Made by a program: the position numbers and the translations under genes. Under the pieces are notes generated by a model, which was not told the DNA's origin, did not search any database, and worked only from the letters and a program-made list of their open reading frames with translations. Source: Alkalibacterium sp049389645 (GTDB taxonomy: Bacteria > Bacillota > Bacilli > Lactobacillales > Carnobacteriaceae_A). From it: DNA of 64,000 nt. The stretch spans positions 1,054,001-1,118,000 of the forward strand of contig NZ_CP186540.1 in the NCBI RefSeq assembly GCF_049389645.1, written 5' to 3'. Positions 8,544 through 17,531 of this stretch are shown in pieces (within the stretch, counting starts at the first letter, position 1; every line of letters begins with the position of its first letter).

Positions 8544-9608
8544 TTAGTTATTCGCAAACCGATCGAACTTACCTTTGGTCCCGTTCGCTATTCTCACAAG
8601 CAGTAACATGACGGGTACTTCTACCAATACACCGACAACTGTAGCTAACGTCGCTCCTGAGTTCAATCCGAACAAGGAAATGGACACGGCAACCGCTAAT
8701 TCAAAGAAATTACTTGCACCGATCATTGCTGATGGCGCTGCAATATTAAATGGTAATTTACACGCATACGCTCCTGAATAGGTTATAGCAAAAATCAAGA
8801 ACGTTTGAATCGTTAATGGGATAGCGATAAGCAAGATGTGCAACGGATTCTGAACAATTCTTTCTCCTTGAAATGAAAAGATAATGATCAGTGTCAACAT
8901 CAATCCTGTAATGGTAACACGGTCGAATTTACTGATGAAATTATTTTCAAAATAATGCTGCCCTTTTTTATTTACAATCACTTTCCGTGTAATGATCGCC
9001 ATCAAAAGCGGAACAACAATAAACAATACCGTTGAAAGAATCAAGGTGTTCCAAGGTACGACTACATTACCTACACCAAGCAATAATGCCACAATAGGCG
9101 CAAACAAGACGATAACAATCAGATCATTCACTGATACTTGTACCAATGTGTAAGCAGGATCTCCATTTGTCAGTTTGCTCCATACAAATACCATTGCAGT
9201 ACACGGTGCTGCTCCTAAAATCACGGCTCCGGCAACGTATTCACGTGCGAGTTCGTTGGCAATCAGGCCATCAAATATATATAAAAAGAATAAAGAAGCA
9301 ATGGCAAACATGGTGAATGGCTTGATAGCCCAGTTAACAAACGTGGTTAAGAACAGGCCTACTGGTCTTTTGGTTACGCCCACGACACTTGTAAAATCAA
9401 CTTTCAACATCATAGGGAAAATCATGATCCAAATCAAAATAGCCGTCGGAACTGAAACTTGATAATATTCATAGCGACTTAAGGTCTCTGGTATGATCGG
9501 TAAGAATTGCCCGATCATCACACCAATTCCCATACATAACAGTACCCATACCGTTAAGTACCTTTCGAAAATACTTATAGCCGCTTTTGTCTTTCTTGTG
9601 TCACTCAT
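8544..9608 (-). CDS. acr3: Arsenite efflux transporter, ACR3 family
   Basis: About 354 residues with 10 membrane segments. The conserved ACR3 cysteine is in LGAAPCTAMVFVWSKLTNGD, where Acr3 proteins coordinate arsenite, and FNIAAPSAMIGASNFFELA is the second family signature. It exports As(III) (possibly Sb(III)) using the proton gradient. Two adjacent ATGs at 9611 and 9608 follow GGAGG; 9608 gives the better 7-nt spacing. It is 130 bp downstream of, and co-directional with, the CoA-disulfide reductase/rhodanese gene. No arsR or arsC lies nearby, so control must come from elsewhere. Confidence 0.9.
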   Translation of the reverse strand: MSDTRKTKAAISIFERYLTVWVLLCMGIGVMIGQFLPIIPETLSRYEYYQVSVPTAILIWIMIFPMMLKVDFTSVVGVTKRPVGLFLTTFVNWAIKPFTMFAIASLFFLYIFDGLIANELAREYVAGAVILGAAPCTAMVFVWSKLTNGDPAYTLVQVSVNDLIVIVLFAPIVALLLGVGNVVVPWNTLILSTVLFIVVPLLMAIITRKVIVNKKGQHYFENNFISKFDRVTITGLMLTLIIIFSFQGERIVQNPLHILLIAIPLTIQTFLIFAITYSGAYACKLPFNIAAPSAMIGASNFFELAVAVSISLFGLNSGATLATVVGVLVEVPVMLLLVRIANGTKGKFDRFANN

Positions 9609-9662
9609 CATTTTACCTCCATAAACATAATATACATAGACAACATTCAATATATACGTTAC

Positions 9663-9684
9663 TTGACAATCCTTATCTTGTCAA
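9663..9684. promoter_or_regulatory. Candidate operator upstream of acr3
   Basis: Perfect inverted repeat TTGACAA-N8-TTGTCAA about 55-75 bp upstream of the acr3 start. The half-site TTGTCAA recurs upstream of the neighbouring oxidoreductase (11438-11444). The regulator is not in the window. Confidence 0.4.
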
Positions 9685-9742
9685 CTACAAAACAGATGAA
9701 AAAGACTAACTCACTCTTTTTCATCTGGTCTCTAGTCGTTAC

Positions 9743-11401
9743 TTACTTTTTACTGTCAATATAATTCTGATAATTCGTGTTGCCACCCGATAATACATTC
9801 ACATCTAAAAACCCGATATTCAAGAGTAAATTTTGAGCGGTGTTACTGGTTACGCCTTTGTTGCAATAAACGACTGTCTTAACTGAACGGTCTAAATCGA
9901 CGACACCTTTACGCAAGTCCGGCATCGGAACATTGACGGCATCTTTGACATGATTTTTTCCATGCTGCTTGGGCGAACGTACATCTATAATTTGTAGAGG
10001 AACAGCCTTCTCCTGAAATATTACCAGTTCTTCAGGTGTTATCACGGGTAAATTTTTTCGAGCATTCTCCAGCACCATACCTGTATACATGACCGGGTCT
10101 TTCGTGGTGCTGAACGGCGGCGCATAAGCCAGATCAAGATGGAACAGATCTTCTGCTGTCGCACCAAAGGTAATGGCGGTCGCAAACACGTCGATGCGTT
10201 TGTCCACGCCCTCTGGACCTACGATTTGAGCCCCCAGGAAACGACCGGACTCTCTATCGGCTACACCTTTGATGGTTATTTCCTGTCCTCCAACGTATTT
10301 TGCGTGAGCAGGTTTGATATTGTGAATGACGACCGGATCAAACCCAGCTTGTGCTGCTTCCTTTTCAGAAAGTCCCGTATAAGCGACGGTCAAATCAAAC
10401 AATCGGAAAATACCGGTGCCAACTGTTCCTTTAAATTCAAGCGGTCCACCGGTCAAATGATCGCCGGCAATGCGTCCCATTTTATTCGCTGTCGATCCAA
10501 GCGGCTGATAGATGGCTTGGTTCGTGATCCGGTGGAAACTTTCCGCCACATCTCCGACCGCGTAAACATCTTCAACTGACGTTTTCATGTGTTTATCCAC
10601 TTTGACTGCACCCGTTTTACCAAGTTTAATATCTGCATTTGTGGCTAAAACGGTGTTGGGTTTTACTCCAACGGCTAAGATCACTAAATCGGTTTCAAGT
10701 GTTGCTCCTTTTTGAGTCCCGAGTGATACCACTTTTTCATTGCCTTCAATGGTTTCTACTTTGTCCCCAATATAAAGGTCGACACCATTATCTTTCAGTT
10801 CTTTCTTCAAATGATAAGCCATATCTGCATCAATCTTAGGGAAAATCTGATCCGCAAGCTCGACGATTGACACAATCAAACCTTTTTTGGTTAATTGTTC
10901 TGCCATCTCAAGTCCGATAAATCCAGATCCGACAATCGTGACATGCTTGACGTCATGACCTTTCATATATTTATCAATGGCTTTCGTATTATCCATCGAT
11001 TTGACATGAAACACATTTTCGTAAGTAGCTAAGCTGAACGGTGGCGGGGTAAGCGAATAAGACCCGGTTGCTAGCACTAACTTGTCGTAGGTCTCTCTGG
11101 AACCTTTGCCAGTCTCTTTGTTGTAAACTTCAATTTCTTTAGCTAAAGGGTGGATTGCTTCGACATGATGGTTAATGTGAATATCGATCTCAAAGCGTTT
11201 TTTAAACCACTCAACATCTCTAGGAATGAGGGCATCTAATTTTTCTACTTCTCCTCCTAAAAAATAAGGCATACCACAGACAGAATAAGAAATATCTTCT
11301 GCCTCTTCATACACAACGATTTCAGCTGTTTCATCATTTCGTCTCGCTTTGGCAGCAACCGATGTTCCAGCCGCTACAGAGCCAATGACTACAATTTTCA
11401 T
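9743..11401 (-). CDS. CoA-disulfide reductase-type FAD oxidoreductase fused to a rhodanese domain
   Basis: 552 residues. The N-terminus IGSVAAGTSVAAKARR binds FAD. The single redox cysteine is in SYSVCGMPY (about residue 43), the hallmark of the CoA-disulfide reductase/NADH oxidase branch. A second dinucleotide-binding motif, VGSGFIGLEMAE, lies near 156 and TSVEDVYAVGDVAES near 275. Residues about 455-552 are a rhodanese domain with the active loop YCNKGVTS. The fusion (CoADR-RHD) is known to act on CoA disulfides, persulfides or polysulfide with NAD(P)H. Next to acr3 it may maintain low-molecular-weight thiols during arsenic stress (inference). An AGGAGG site precedes the ATG. Confidence 0.88.
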   Translation of the reverse strand: MKIVVIGSVAAGTSVAAKARRNDETAEIVVYEEAEDISYSVCGMPYFLGGEVEKLDALIPRDVEWFKKRFEIDIHINHHVEAIHPLAKEIEVYNKETGKGSRETYDKLVLATGSYSLTPPPFSLATYENVFHVKSMDNTKAIDKYMKGHDVKHVTIVGSGFIGLEMAEQLTKKGLIVSIVELADQIFPKIDADMAYHLKKELKDNGVDLYIGDKVETIEGNEKVVSLGTQKGATLETDLVILAVGVKPNTVLATNADIKLGKTGAVKVDKHMKTSVEDVYAVGDVAESFHRITNQAIYQPLGSTANKMGRIAGDHLTGGPLEFKGTVGTGIFRLFDLTVAYTGLSEKEAAQAGFDPVVIHNIKPAHAKYVGGQEITIKGVADRESGRFLGAQIVGPEGVDKRIDVFATAITFGATAEDLFHLDLAYAPPFSTTKDPVMYTGMVLENARKNLPVITPEELVIFQEKAVPLQIIDVRSPKQHGKNHVKDAVNVPMPDLRKGVVDLDRSVKTVVYCNKGVTSNTAQNLLLNIGFLDVNVLSGGNTNYQNYIDSKK

Positions 11402-11419
11402 AAATGACTCCTCCTTATA

Positions 11420-11444
11420 TAGACTCTTGTCTATCTATTGTCAA
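11420..11444. promoter_or_regulatory. Candidate operator upstream of CoADR-rhodanese gene
   Basis: Contains the inverted repeat TAGAC-N4-GTCTA and an adjacent TTGTCAA, the half-site also seen upstream of acr3. Weak evidence by itself. Confidence 0.3.
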
Positions 11445-11554
11445 GTGTATCAATTTTCAAACGAAATTACTACCTGCTTATCCAACTTTATTGTAAAAAA
11501 AATGTAAATGTTTCCTTAGTTAAATGCAAAACGAATGTATTGAATTATTGTGCT

Positions 11555-11716
11555 TTAGTAGAAGTTTAAAAATCCTGCTCCGATGAATATGCCGGGTACG
11601 ATAATGCGTTGGTACTTTTCGATACCTTCTTCTAAATCATCTATCTCCGCAATTTCATATGTGCCATAAACATCCACATAATCATTACTCGTTCCTATGT
11701 AGGATAGAAAAGCCAT
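11555..11716 (-). CDS. Possible small ORF, 53 aa
   Basis: A 53-codon open frame lies in the otherwise empty 490-bp gap between the reductase and the ABC-F gene. The product begins MAFLSYIGTSNDYVDVYG and ends with a hydrophobic stretch, IIVPGIFIGAGFLNFY. No clear ribosome binding site is present, so it may be a remnant of a longer gene. I do not recognise it. The rest of the gap (11445-11554 and 11717-11894) appears empty apart from the ABC-F promoter region. Confidence 0.3.
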   Translation of the reverse strand: MAFLSYIGTSNDYVDVYGTYEIAEIDDLEEGIEKYQRIIVPGIFIGAGFLNFY

Positions 11717-11894
11717 CTTTTTTGCTCATATTTGACTAATAAACGCTGTAATCTTCATTATTCTGTCACAATCATTAAAAAAGTGTTCAGCAAATTCTCA
11801 TAAAGACTGAATTATTTCTGAAAGTAAGTATAATAGACTTAATGGCGAAAAAACAGACCAGGAATACATGTAAAGAATAGAGGGTTTATTAATT

Positions 11895-13526
11895 ATGATT
11901 ACAGTAACAGATGTAAGTTTGCTTTTTTCTGATAAAAAACTATTTGAAGATGTCACTTTGAAATTTGCTAATGACAATTGCTACGGTGTTATCGGAGCCA
12001 ATGGTGCAGGAAAATCTACATTCTTAAAAATATTATCCGGAGAAATTGCTCCGACTTCAGGTGACGTTTCACTACCAAAAGATTCGCGCATGGCCGTCTT
12101 GAAACAGAATCACTATGACTATGAAGATCAGAACGTTATCGATACAGTCATCATGGGTCACGAGCGTTTATTCAACGTTATGCAGGAAAAAAATGAAGTT
12201 TATATGAAAGCTGACTTCTCAGATGAAGATGGCATCCGAGTGGCCGAACTTGAAGGCGAATTTGCCGAGTTAGACGGTTGGGAAGCTGAACCGCAAGCAA
12301 TGACCTTACTCAAAGGCTTAGGAATTCCAGATTCATTGTACTATAAAAAAATGAGCGAACTGACTGGTGGCCAGCATGTGAAAGTCTTGCTAGCTCAAGC
12401 ATTATTCGGTAAACCAGACGTGCTCCTACTAGACGAGCCCACAAACGGCCTGGACACGCATTCTATTGCCTGGCTCGAAGAATTTTTGATCAACTTTGAA
12501 AATACTGTTATTGTTGTCTCCCATGACAGACACTTTTTGAACAAAGTCTGTACACATATGGTTGACGTTGACTTCGGTAAAATCAGACTTTTCGTCGGTA
12601 ACTACGACTTCTGGTTGGAATCCAGTCAACTGGCTTCGAAACTGCAAGCCAATCAAAACATTAAAAAAGAAGAAAAAATCAAAGAGCTCGAAGCCTTTAT
12701 CGCTCGATTTAGCGCAAATGCATCTAAATCTAAGCAAGCGACATCACGTAAAAAAACACTGGATAAAATCACCTTGGATGATATCCAACCGTCATCACGT
12801 CGTTATCCATTCGTCGGTTTCCAGCCCGAACGTGAAATTGGTAATGATTTGCTACGTGTGGAAAAACTTTCAAAAACAATCGATGGCAAAAAAATTCTAG
12901 GAAATATTACTTTCTCCCTAACCAAAGACGATAAAGTTGCTTTCACAAGTATGAATGATGTTGCGATCAGTACTTTATTCAAAATCATCACAGGTGAAAT
13001 GGAACCGGACGAAGGTACTTTTAATTGGGGAGTCACAACTAAACATACGTATCTTCCTAAAGATTCGTCCAGTGAATTCGAGAACAGCTCTTTGACCATC
13101 ATAGACTGGTTAAGACAATATGTGGTAAATAAAGAAGAAAATGACAATACTTTCTTGAGAAGTTTCTTAGGACGTATGCTCTTTTCCGGCGACGAAGTCA
13201 TGAAAGAAGTATCTGTTTTATCAGGTGGAGAAAAAGTGCGTTGCATGCTTTCTAAACTGATGTTGAGTAAAGCCAATGTTCTGGTCTTAGATGACCCAAC
13301 GAACCACTTGGACTTAGAATCAATCACAGCCTTAAACAACGGACTCATTGACTTTAAAGGAGCTATATTATTTGGCTCACATGACCATCAATTCATTCAA
13401 ACAGTTGCCAACCGCATTATCGAAATTTCACCAAACGGTGTTGTCGACCGCGCAGAAACAACCTATGATGAATTCTTGGAAAACAAAACAGTTCGATCTC
13501 AAGTCGATGCCTTATACAAAAAATAA
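11895..13526 (+). CDS. ABC-F family ATPase, YkpA/YbiT type
   Basis: 543 residues with two ATP-binding domains and no membrane domain. Domain 1 has Walker A GANGAGKST (about residue 36), a signature written LTGGQ instead of LSGGQ, and LLLDEPTNGLD. The linker (about 255-310) is Lys/Glu-rich. Domain 2 has no recognisable P-loop: TSMNDVAISTLF stands where GxxGxGKST is expected. Its Walker B is VLDDPTNHLD, with Asp for the catalytic Glu, although LSGGEK is intact. A degenerate second site is, from memory, a feature of YkpA-like proteins. ABC-F proteins act on ribosomes; whether this one gives resistance is unknown. Confidence 0.88.
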   Translation: MITVTDVSLLFSDKKLFEDVTLKFANDNCYGVIGANGAGKSTFLKILSGEIAPTSGDVSLPKDSRMAVLKQNHYDYEDQNVIDTVIMGHERLFNVMQEKNEVYMKADFSDEDGIRVAELEGEFAELDGWEAEPQAMTLLKGLGIPDSLYYKKMSELTGGQHVKVLLAQALFGKPDVLLLDEPTNGLDTHSIAWLEEFLINFENTVIVVSHDRHFLNKVCTHMVDVDFGKIRLFVGNYDFWLESSQLASKLQANQNIKKEEKIKELEAFIARFSANASKSKQATSRKKTLDKITLDDIQPSSRRYPFVGFQPEREIGNDLLRVEKLSKTIDGKKILGNITFSLTKDDKVAFTSMNDVAISTLFKIITGEMEPDEGTFNWGVTTKHTYLPKDSSSEFENSSLTIIDWLRQYVVNKEENDNTFLRSFLGRMLFSGDEVMKEVSVLSGGEKVRCMLSKLMLSKANVLVLDDPTNHLDLESITALNNGLIDFKGAILFGSHDHQFIQTVANRIIEISPNGVVDRAETTYDEFLENKTVRSQVDALYKK

Positions 13527-13541
13527 AAACTTAACAGAAGG

Positions 13542-13576
13542 ACACTCACGACTATGGTCGTGAGTGTTCTTTTTTA
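13542..13576 (+). terminator. Terminator of the ABC-F gene
   Basis: Perfect 11-bp stem ACACTCACGAC with loop TATG, followed by TCTTTTTT. A second perfect 12-bp hairpin (GAAGAAAGAAGC, 13586-13613) follows directly. Confidence 0.85.
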
Positions 13577-13701
13577 TTTTATAATGAAGAAAGAAGCTTT
13601 GGCTTCTTTCTTCTGCATTATCGTTACAATCATTCGATATTGAGCACTCACACGTGCTTTTCGTAATCGATTTAATCAGTTAAAGGCGTTTGATAGCGAA
13701 A

Positions 13702-14418
13702 GCGTGCCCCTCACCTACTTCTGTTCTGCGCGAAGGGCACGCTTTGACCGATTGCGTGACCTTCGCCTCCTCCTGTTCTTCGCGAAGGGCACGCTTTGAC
13801 CCATTCCGTGACCTTCGCCTCCTTCTGTTCTCCACAAAGGGCACGCTTTGACCCATTCCGTGACCTTCGCCTACTTCTGTTCTTCACGAAGGGCACGCTT
13901 TGTCTGATTGTGTGACCTTCGTCTCCTTCTGTTCTTCGCGAAGGGCACGCTTTGACCCATTGCGTGACCTTCGACTCCTTCTGTTCTGCATGAAGGGCAT
14001 GCTTTGACTGATTGCGTGACCTTCGCCTACTTCTGTTCTTCGTGAAGGGCACGCTTTGACCCATTCCGTGACCTTCGCCTACTTCTGTTCTTCATGAAGG
14101 GCACGCTTTGACCCATTGCGTGACCTTCGTCTCCTCTTTTTCTTCGCGAAGGGCACGCTTTAACCGATTCCGTGACCTTCGCCTCCTTCTGTTCTTCACG
14201 AAGGGCACGCTTTGACCCATTCCGTGACCTTCGCCTCCTTCTGTTCTTCATGAAGGGCACGCTTTGACCCATTCCGTGCCCTTCGTCTCCTCCTGTTCTT
14301 CATGAAGGGCACGCTTTGACCCATTCCGTGACCTTCGCCTACTTCTGTTCTTCGCGAAGGGCACGCTTTGACCCATTCCGTGACCTTCGCCTCCTTCTGT
14401 TCTTCGCGAAGGGCACGC
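13702..14418. repeat. 52-bp-period hairpin array, locus 1 (14 units)
   Basis: The core GAAGGGCACGC starts at 13732, 13784, 13836, 13888, 13940, 13992, 14044, 14096, 14148, 14200, 14252, 14304, 14356 and 14408, exactly 52 bp apart each time. Each unit is a left arm (GCGTGCCCCTC in the first, then mostly CCGTGACCTTC), a 19-nt pyrimidine-rich loop, the right arm GAAGGGCACGC and an 11-nt linker (TTTGACC[C/G]ATT). The array starts and ends on an arm, so its length is 13x52+41. It lies between the convergent ABC-F and NERD genes. 52 is not a multiple of 3 and the overlapping long open frames cycle through three frames, so I regard it as non-coding. Confidence 0.9.
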
Positions 14419-14459
14419 AACGGTTAATTTATTCTTGATTTAGTAGATTCAATGCTATT

Positions 14460-15368
14460 TTACTCATAGTAGGAAGCTATGCTTTGTCCTTTCAGAGTGA
14501 AATGCTTTGATAAGACTAATCGGATGCTTTTTTTTGAAAAAAGCTTTCCACTCCATTGATACATTTCATTGGTTGTTAATTTATTCTCCGGAAACAATAG
14601 TCTGAACTCGTTTATTTGTCGGAGTATTGTGTCAACAGCTAATTCCTGATGACCACATTTTATACATTCACACATTCTCCCATTTAAACGCTCTAATACA
14701 GCTGAACATTCTTTACAGAACGATTCTTTTTTTAAGGCAGTATACGAGTACTCGGGTAATGTTATAAAAGTAGTGTCATTATGATGTAATGCTTTGAGCG
14801 TATCCGAAAATTTTGTATGACTTATATTTATTGCTCCACGTTCATTGTTCAATCGTTTAAGATGACGAGATATCATGGTCGGAAGAATAAAATCCTGATC
14901 GATTGGTGTTTCAAAAAGAGTAAACTGTTTGTTGACAAACACAATATATGATTTGAGTGGGAAATCAACACGATGTTCTTCCATTAGTTGACGGAAAAGC
15001 ATTGTCGTTCTTTTTAATTGATGAACAGGGTTAGTGATTTCTTTATTAGTAGATACAATTTTCAACTTATCCTCACGAAATATAAACTCACCTTCGAAGT
15101 TTTTCACTTCATAAATCGAAATCCCTTTACTTGATATCATTAATGTATCGATCTGAAAGGTTTGACCGTTTAGTTTCAATAATAAATCATTCAAAATCAG
15201 ACATTCACACTTTAGCTCTTTCAATAACGAGTCAAATGCACACTCACCTTCGAATCCTTTTACTAGTTGATTAATATAATTTTCCTGCGGGTTCAATAAC
15301 CCCCCTCGTTTGCTTAAGGCTAACAAGGACTCAAGTTGTAATGCTCTTTCTCTTTCTTTAACTATCAT
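14460..15368 (-). CDS. NERD (nuclease-related) domain protein
   Basis: 302 residues. The NERD domain lies at about residues 32-150. GFEGECAFDSLL, then QIDTLMISSKGISIYEVKNFEGE carries the D-x(n)-E-V-K arrangement of restriction-nuclease-like folds. A C-terminal four-cysteine motif (CKECSAVL ... CECIKCGHQE, about residues 223-250) could bind zinc. DNA binding or cleavage is inferred from the fold only. The start at 15368 follows GGAGGG. It is monocistronic, with the 52-bp array directly beyond its 3' end. Confidence 0.8.
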   Translation of the reverse strand: MIVKERERALQLESLLALSKRGGLLNPQENYINQLVKGFEGECAFDSLLKELKCECLILNDLLLKLNGQTFQIDTLMISSKGISIYEVKNFEGEFIFREDKLKIVSTNKEITNPVHQLKRTTMLFRQLMEEHRVDFPLKSYIVFVNKQFTLFETPIDQDFILPTMISRHLKRLNNERGAINISHTKFSDTLKALHHNDTTFITLPEYSYTALKKESFCKECSAVLERLNGRMCECIKCGHQELAVDTILRQINEFRLLFPENKLTTNEMYQWSGKLFSKKSIRLVLSKHFTLKGQSIASYYE

Positions 15369-15615
15369 ATGATTCCCTCCATTTATTTATTCTATTATCT
15401 ATATTGTCTTTTATATTTGAAACTGACTTTTTACGGCTCAATAAATAAGTTACTCTTTGCGTTTGCTTCTCTTTCAGTCTAGCAAGTGATATTTTTATGA
15501 TTTGCTAAATGCATACGCTATAATATAGTCATAGTCCGTTTAAGCGCTTTGCGTTTATAAATAGACAATATTATGATAATAAAATTAACTATCTGACTGT
15601 GAAGGAGTGGATTAT

Positions 15616-16659
15616 ATGGGTAGAGGAGGCGGCCGAGGTGGCGGTGGTGGCTTCAGCGGTGGTTCCCGTGGCGGGGGCTTCGGTGGAGGACGAGGCGGCG
15701 GTGGTCGTATAGGCGGTGGGAGCAGTGGCCGTGGCGGTGGAAGTTTCGGTGGCGGTGGCTTTGGTGGCGGAAGTTCCGGAAATAACCGTCCACGCATGGG
15801 CATGGGCCCGATATTTTTAGGCGGTGGACTTTTTGGTCGAAGACGTTATTCATCCGGTCGTGGCGGTGGTGGTGGCTGTGGCTCTATGGGCTGCGGAAGC
15901 ATCTTCACTGTACTGATATTTATGTTCATCATCTTTACCTTGATCTCATCCTTAGGTAATTTCATGGGCGGTGGCGGCAATGGTGGGCCAACGAATATCA
16001 CCTCTTCGACGGTGGAACGTGAACCGTTACCGGCAGGATCAGTAAATGAATCAGAGTACTACACAGATGAATTAGGCTGGATAGGTAACCATACGCAGAT
16101 GGTGGATGGCCTTCGTCATTTCTATAACGAAACAGGCGTCCAGCCCCATGTGCATATAACGGGTGACATCAATGGATCTACTGATCCGTCAATGGATGAA
16201 CTCCAAGCCTACGCAAACGATCTGTACGACGAACTCTTTACAGATGAAGCGCATTTACTGCTTGTCTTTTTTGAGCCCGCACTAAATGAATACATGACGT
16301 ATTACGTCACCGGATCTCAAGCGCGATCTGTCATTGATACAGAAGCAGGCGACATTTTAATGGATTATCTCGATAGAAATTACTATGATCCGGACTTAAC
16401 CGATGAACAGTACTTCAGCAATTCATTCAAAGAAGCAGCTGATCGTATCATGGAAGTAACGACTTCCCCATGGATTCCAGTACTTTCGATCTTTGGAGTT
16501 CTCGCAGCATTATACCTCCTGTTCAAATGGTGGAAAACAAAACAAGCCAGTAAAGAACGTGAAGCCAAACGAACAGAGGACATGCTTAGCCGACCCATTG
16601 AACAATTTGGAAGTTCTGAAGCCGATGAGTTAGCGAAAAAATATGACGATGATAAATAA
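15616..16659 (+). CDS. Gly/Arg-rich membrane protein with a TPM-like domain
   Basis: 347 residues from the ATG at 15616; GAAGGAG is 8 nt upstream, and the GTG at 15607 lies inside the SD. Residues 1-80 are almost pure Gly/Arg/Ser/Phe in RGG and FGG repeats. A membrane segment follows (IFTVLIFMFIIFTLISSLG, about 97-115), then a folded domain (about 145-280) like the TPM/YgcG family, a second membrane segment (WIPVLSIFGVLAALYLLF) and a charged tail. It is 46 bp upstream of pspA. In B. subtilis a TPM protein, as I recall YdjH, also works with PspA, so a membrane-stress role is likely. Confidence 0.7.
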   Translation: MGRGGGRGGGGGFSGGSRGGGFGGGRGGGGRIGGGSSGRGGGSFGGGGFGGGSSGNNRPRMGMGPIFLGGGLFGRRRYSSGRGGGGGCGSMGCGSIFTVLIFMFIIFTLISSLGNFMGGGGNGGPTNITSSTVEREPLPAGSVNESEYYTDELGWIGNHTQMVDGLRHFYNETGVQPHVHITGDINGSTDPSMDELQAYANDLYDELFTDEAHLLLVFFEPALNEYMTYYVTGSQARSVIDTEAGDILMDYLDRNYYDPDLTDEQYFSNSFKEAADRIMEVTTSPWIPVLSIFGVLAALYLLFKWWKTKQASKEREAKRTEDMLSRPIEQFGSSEADELAKKYDDDK

Positions 16660-16705
16660 TTAAACAATAAAAACCAATATTCAAACATAATTAGGAGGAG
16701 TTTAC

Positions 16706-17404
16706 ATGGCAGTTTTAGACCGTTTTACAGATATCATCAGTGCAAATGTCAATGCAATCATTGATCGTATGGAAGATCCTGAAAAAATGATCGATCAATA
16801 CTTACGCGATATGATGGAAGATTTGGCAGAAGTGAAGAAAAATACTGCAAGCGTGATGGCAGAAGAAACACGGGCCAAACGTTTAGTGGATGAAAATGAA
16901 GCTGAAGTAACAAAATATGAACGCTACGCTAAAAAAGCATTGGAATCAAGTAACGACGCTGATGCTCGTGTTTTCCTATCTAAAAAACAGGAATTGGAAG
17001 ATGTCGGCACTGGTTTAGCTAATGCTTATGCCAAAGCGCATGAAAATGCATCAAAAATGCGTCAAATGCATGATAAGTTGGCAGCAGATATTGATAAACT
17101 AAGAAACCGTCGTTCGATGATCAAAGCTCAAATGTCAGTGGCGGATACTCAAGAAAAACTCAATAAAGTGGATACTTCCCTCGGTAAATCTAAAGGTGCC
17201 ATGAGCAACTTTGAGCGGATGGAAGATAAAGCGTCTCGTCGCTTAGATGAAGCTGATGCCATGGAAGAATTGAACAAACAGCCTAAAGATTCAGCTCAAG
17301 AACTCGAAGAGAAATACGCAGAAGAAACAGGTTCTGCTGCAGTCGAAGACGAACTCGAACGCATGAAACAGGACATGGGACTTTCTTCATCTGAAGATGA
17401 ATAA
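16706..17404 (+). CDS. pspA: Phage-shock protein A / IM30 family protein
   Basis: 232 residues, nearly all long amphipathic coiled coil, starting MAVLDRFTDIISANVNAIID with DPEKMIDQYLRDM near residue 29. Both are typical of PspA/Vipp1, an ESCRT-III-like peripheral protein that coats stressed membranes. A TAGGAGG site precedes the ATG. It is the second gene of a two-gene operon with the Gly-rich TPM-like protein and ends at a long hairpin terminator. Regulation is not obvious from the sequence. Confidence 0.9.
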   Translation: MAVLDRFTDIISANVNAIIDRMEDPEKMIDQYLRDMMEDLAEVKKNTASVMAEETRAKRLVDENEAEVTKYERYAKKALESSNDADARVFLSKKQELEDVGTGLANAYAKAHENASKMRQMHDKLAADIDKLRNRRSMIKAQMSVADTQEKLNKVDTSLGKSKGAMSNFERMEDKASRRLDEADAMEELNKQPKDSAQELEEKYAEETGSAAVEDELERMKQDMGLSSSEDE

Positions 17405-17452
17405 GCACTGAGCATTTATCAATTCCAACAAGACTCAGGTCTACGTCTAATC

Positions 17453-17515
17453 AAAAGACCGCCCCCCAAAAAAATGGACATAGGATCAGTCCTTTTTGGG
17501 GGGGCGGTCTTTTTC
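17453..17515. terminator. Long bidirectional terminator (pspA / cysK)
   Basis: AAAAGACCGCCCCCCAAAAA pairs with TTTTTGGGGGGGCGGTCTTTT around a ~20-nt loop, between two convergent genes. The C6/G7 tracts are unusual for this AT-rich DNA. Confidence 0.85.
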
Positions 17516-17531
17516 TATTTATTGATTACCT

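Noticed and set aside
11420..11444. Strong claim of an ArsR operator
   Set aside because: The half-site is shared with acr3, but only one clean inverted repeat exists and no regulator gene is in the window; kept as low confidence only.
13702..14418. CRISPR array
   Set aside because: Spacers would be 41 bp or less and are themselves repeated within each array, there is no leader or cas gene, and the same holds at the other two loci.
13711..14420. Long overlapping minus-strand open frames encoding RRSRN/SKRAL repeats
   Set aside because: They are products of the 52-bp array. The period is not a multiple of 3, the frames cycle and there is no consistent start or ribosome site.
15612..15853. 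Pro-rich ORFs antisense to the Gly-rich protein
   Set aside because: Shadow of GGN codons on the opposite strand; the sense frame has a strong SD, membrane segments and a folded domain.
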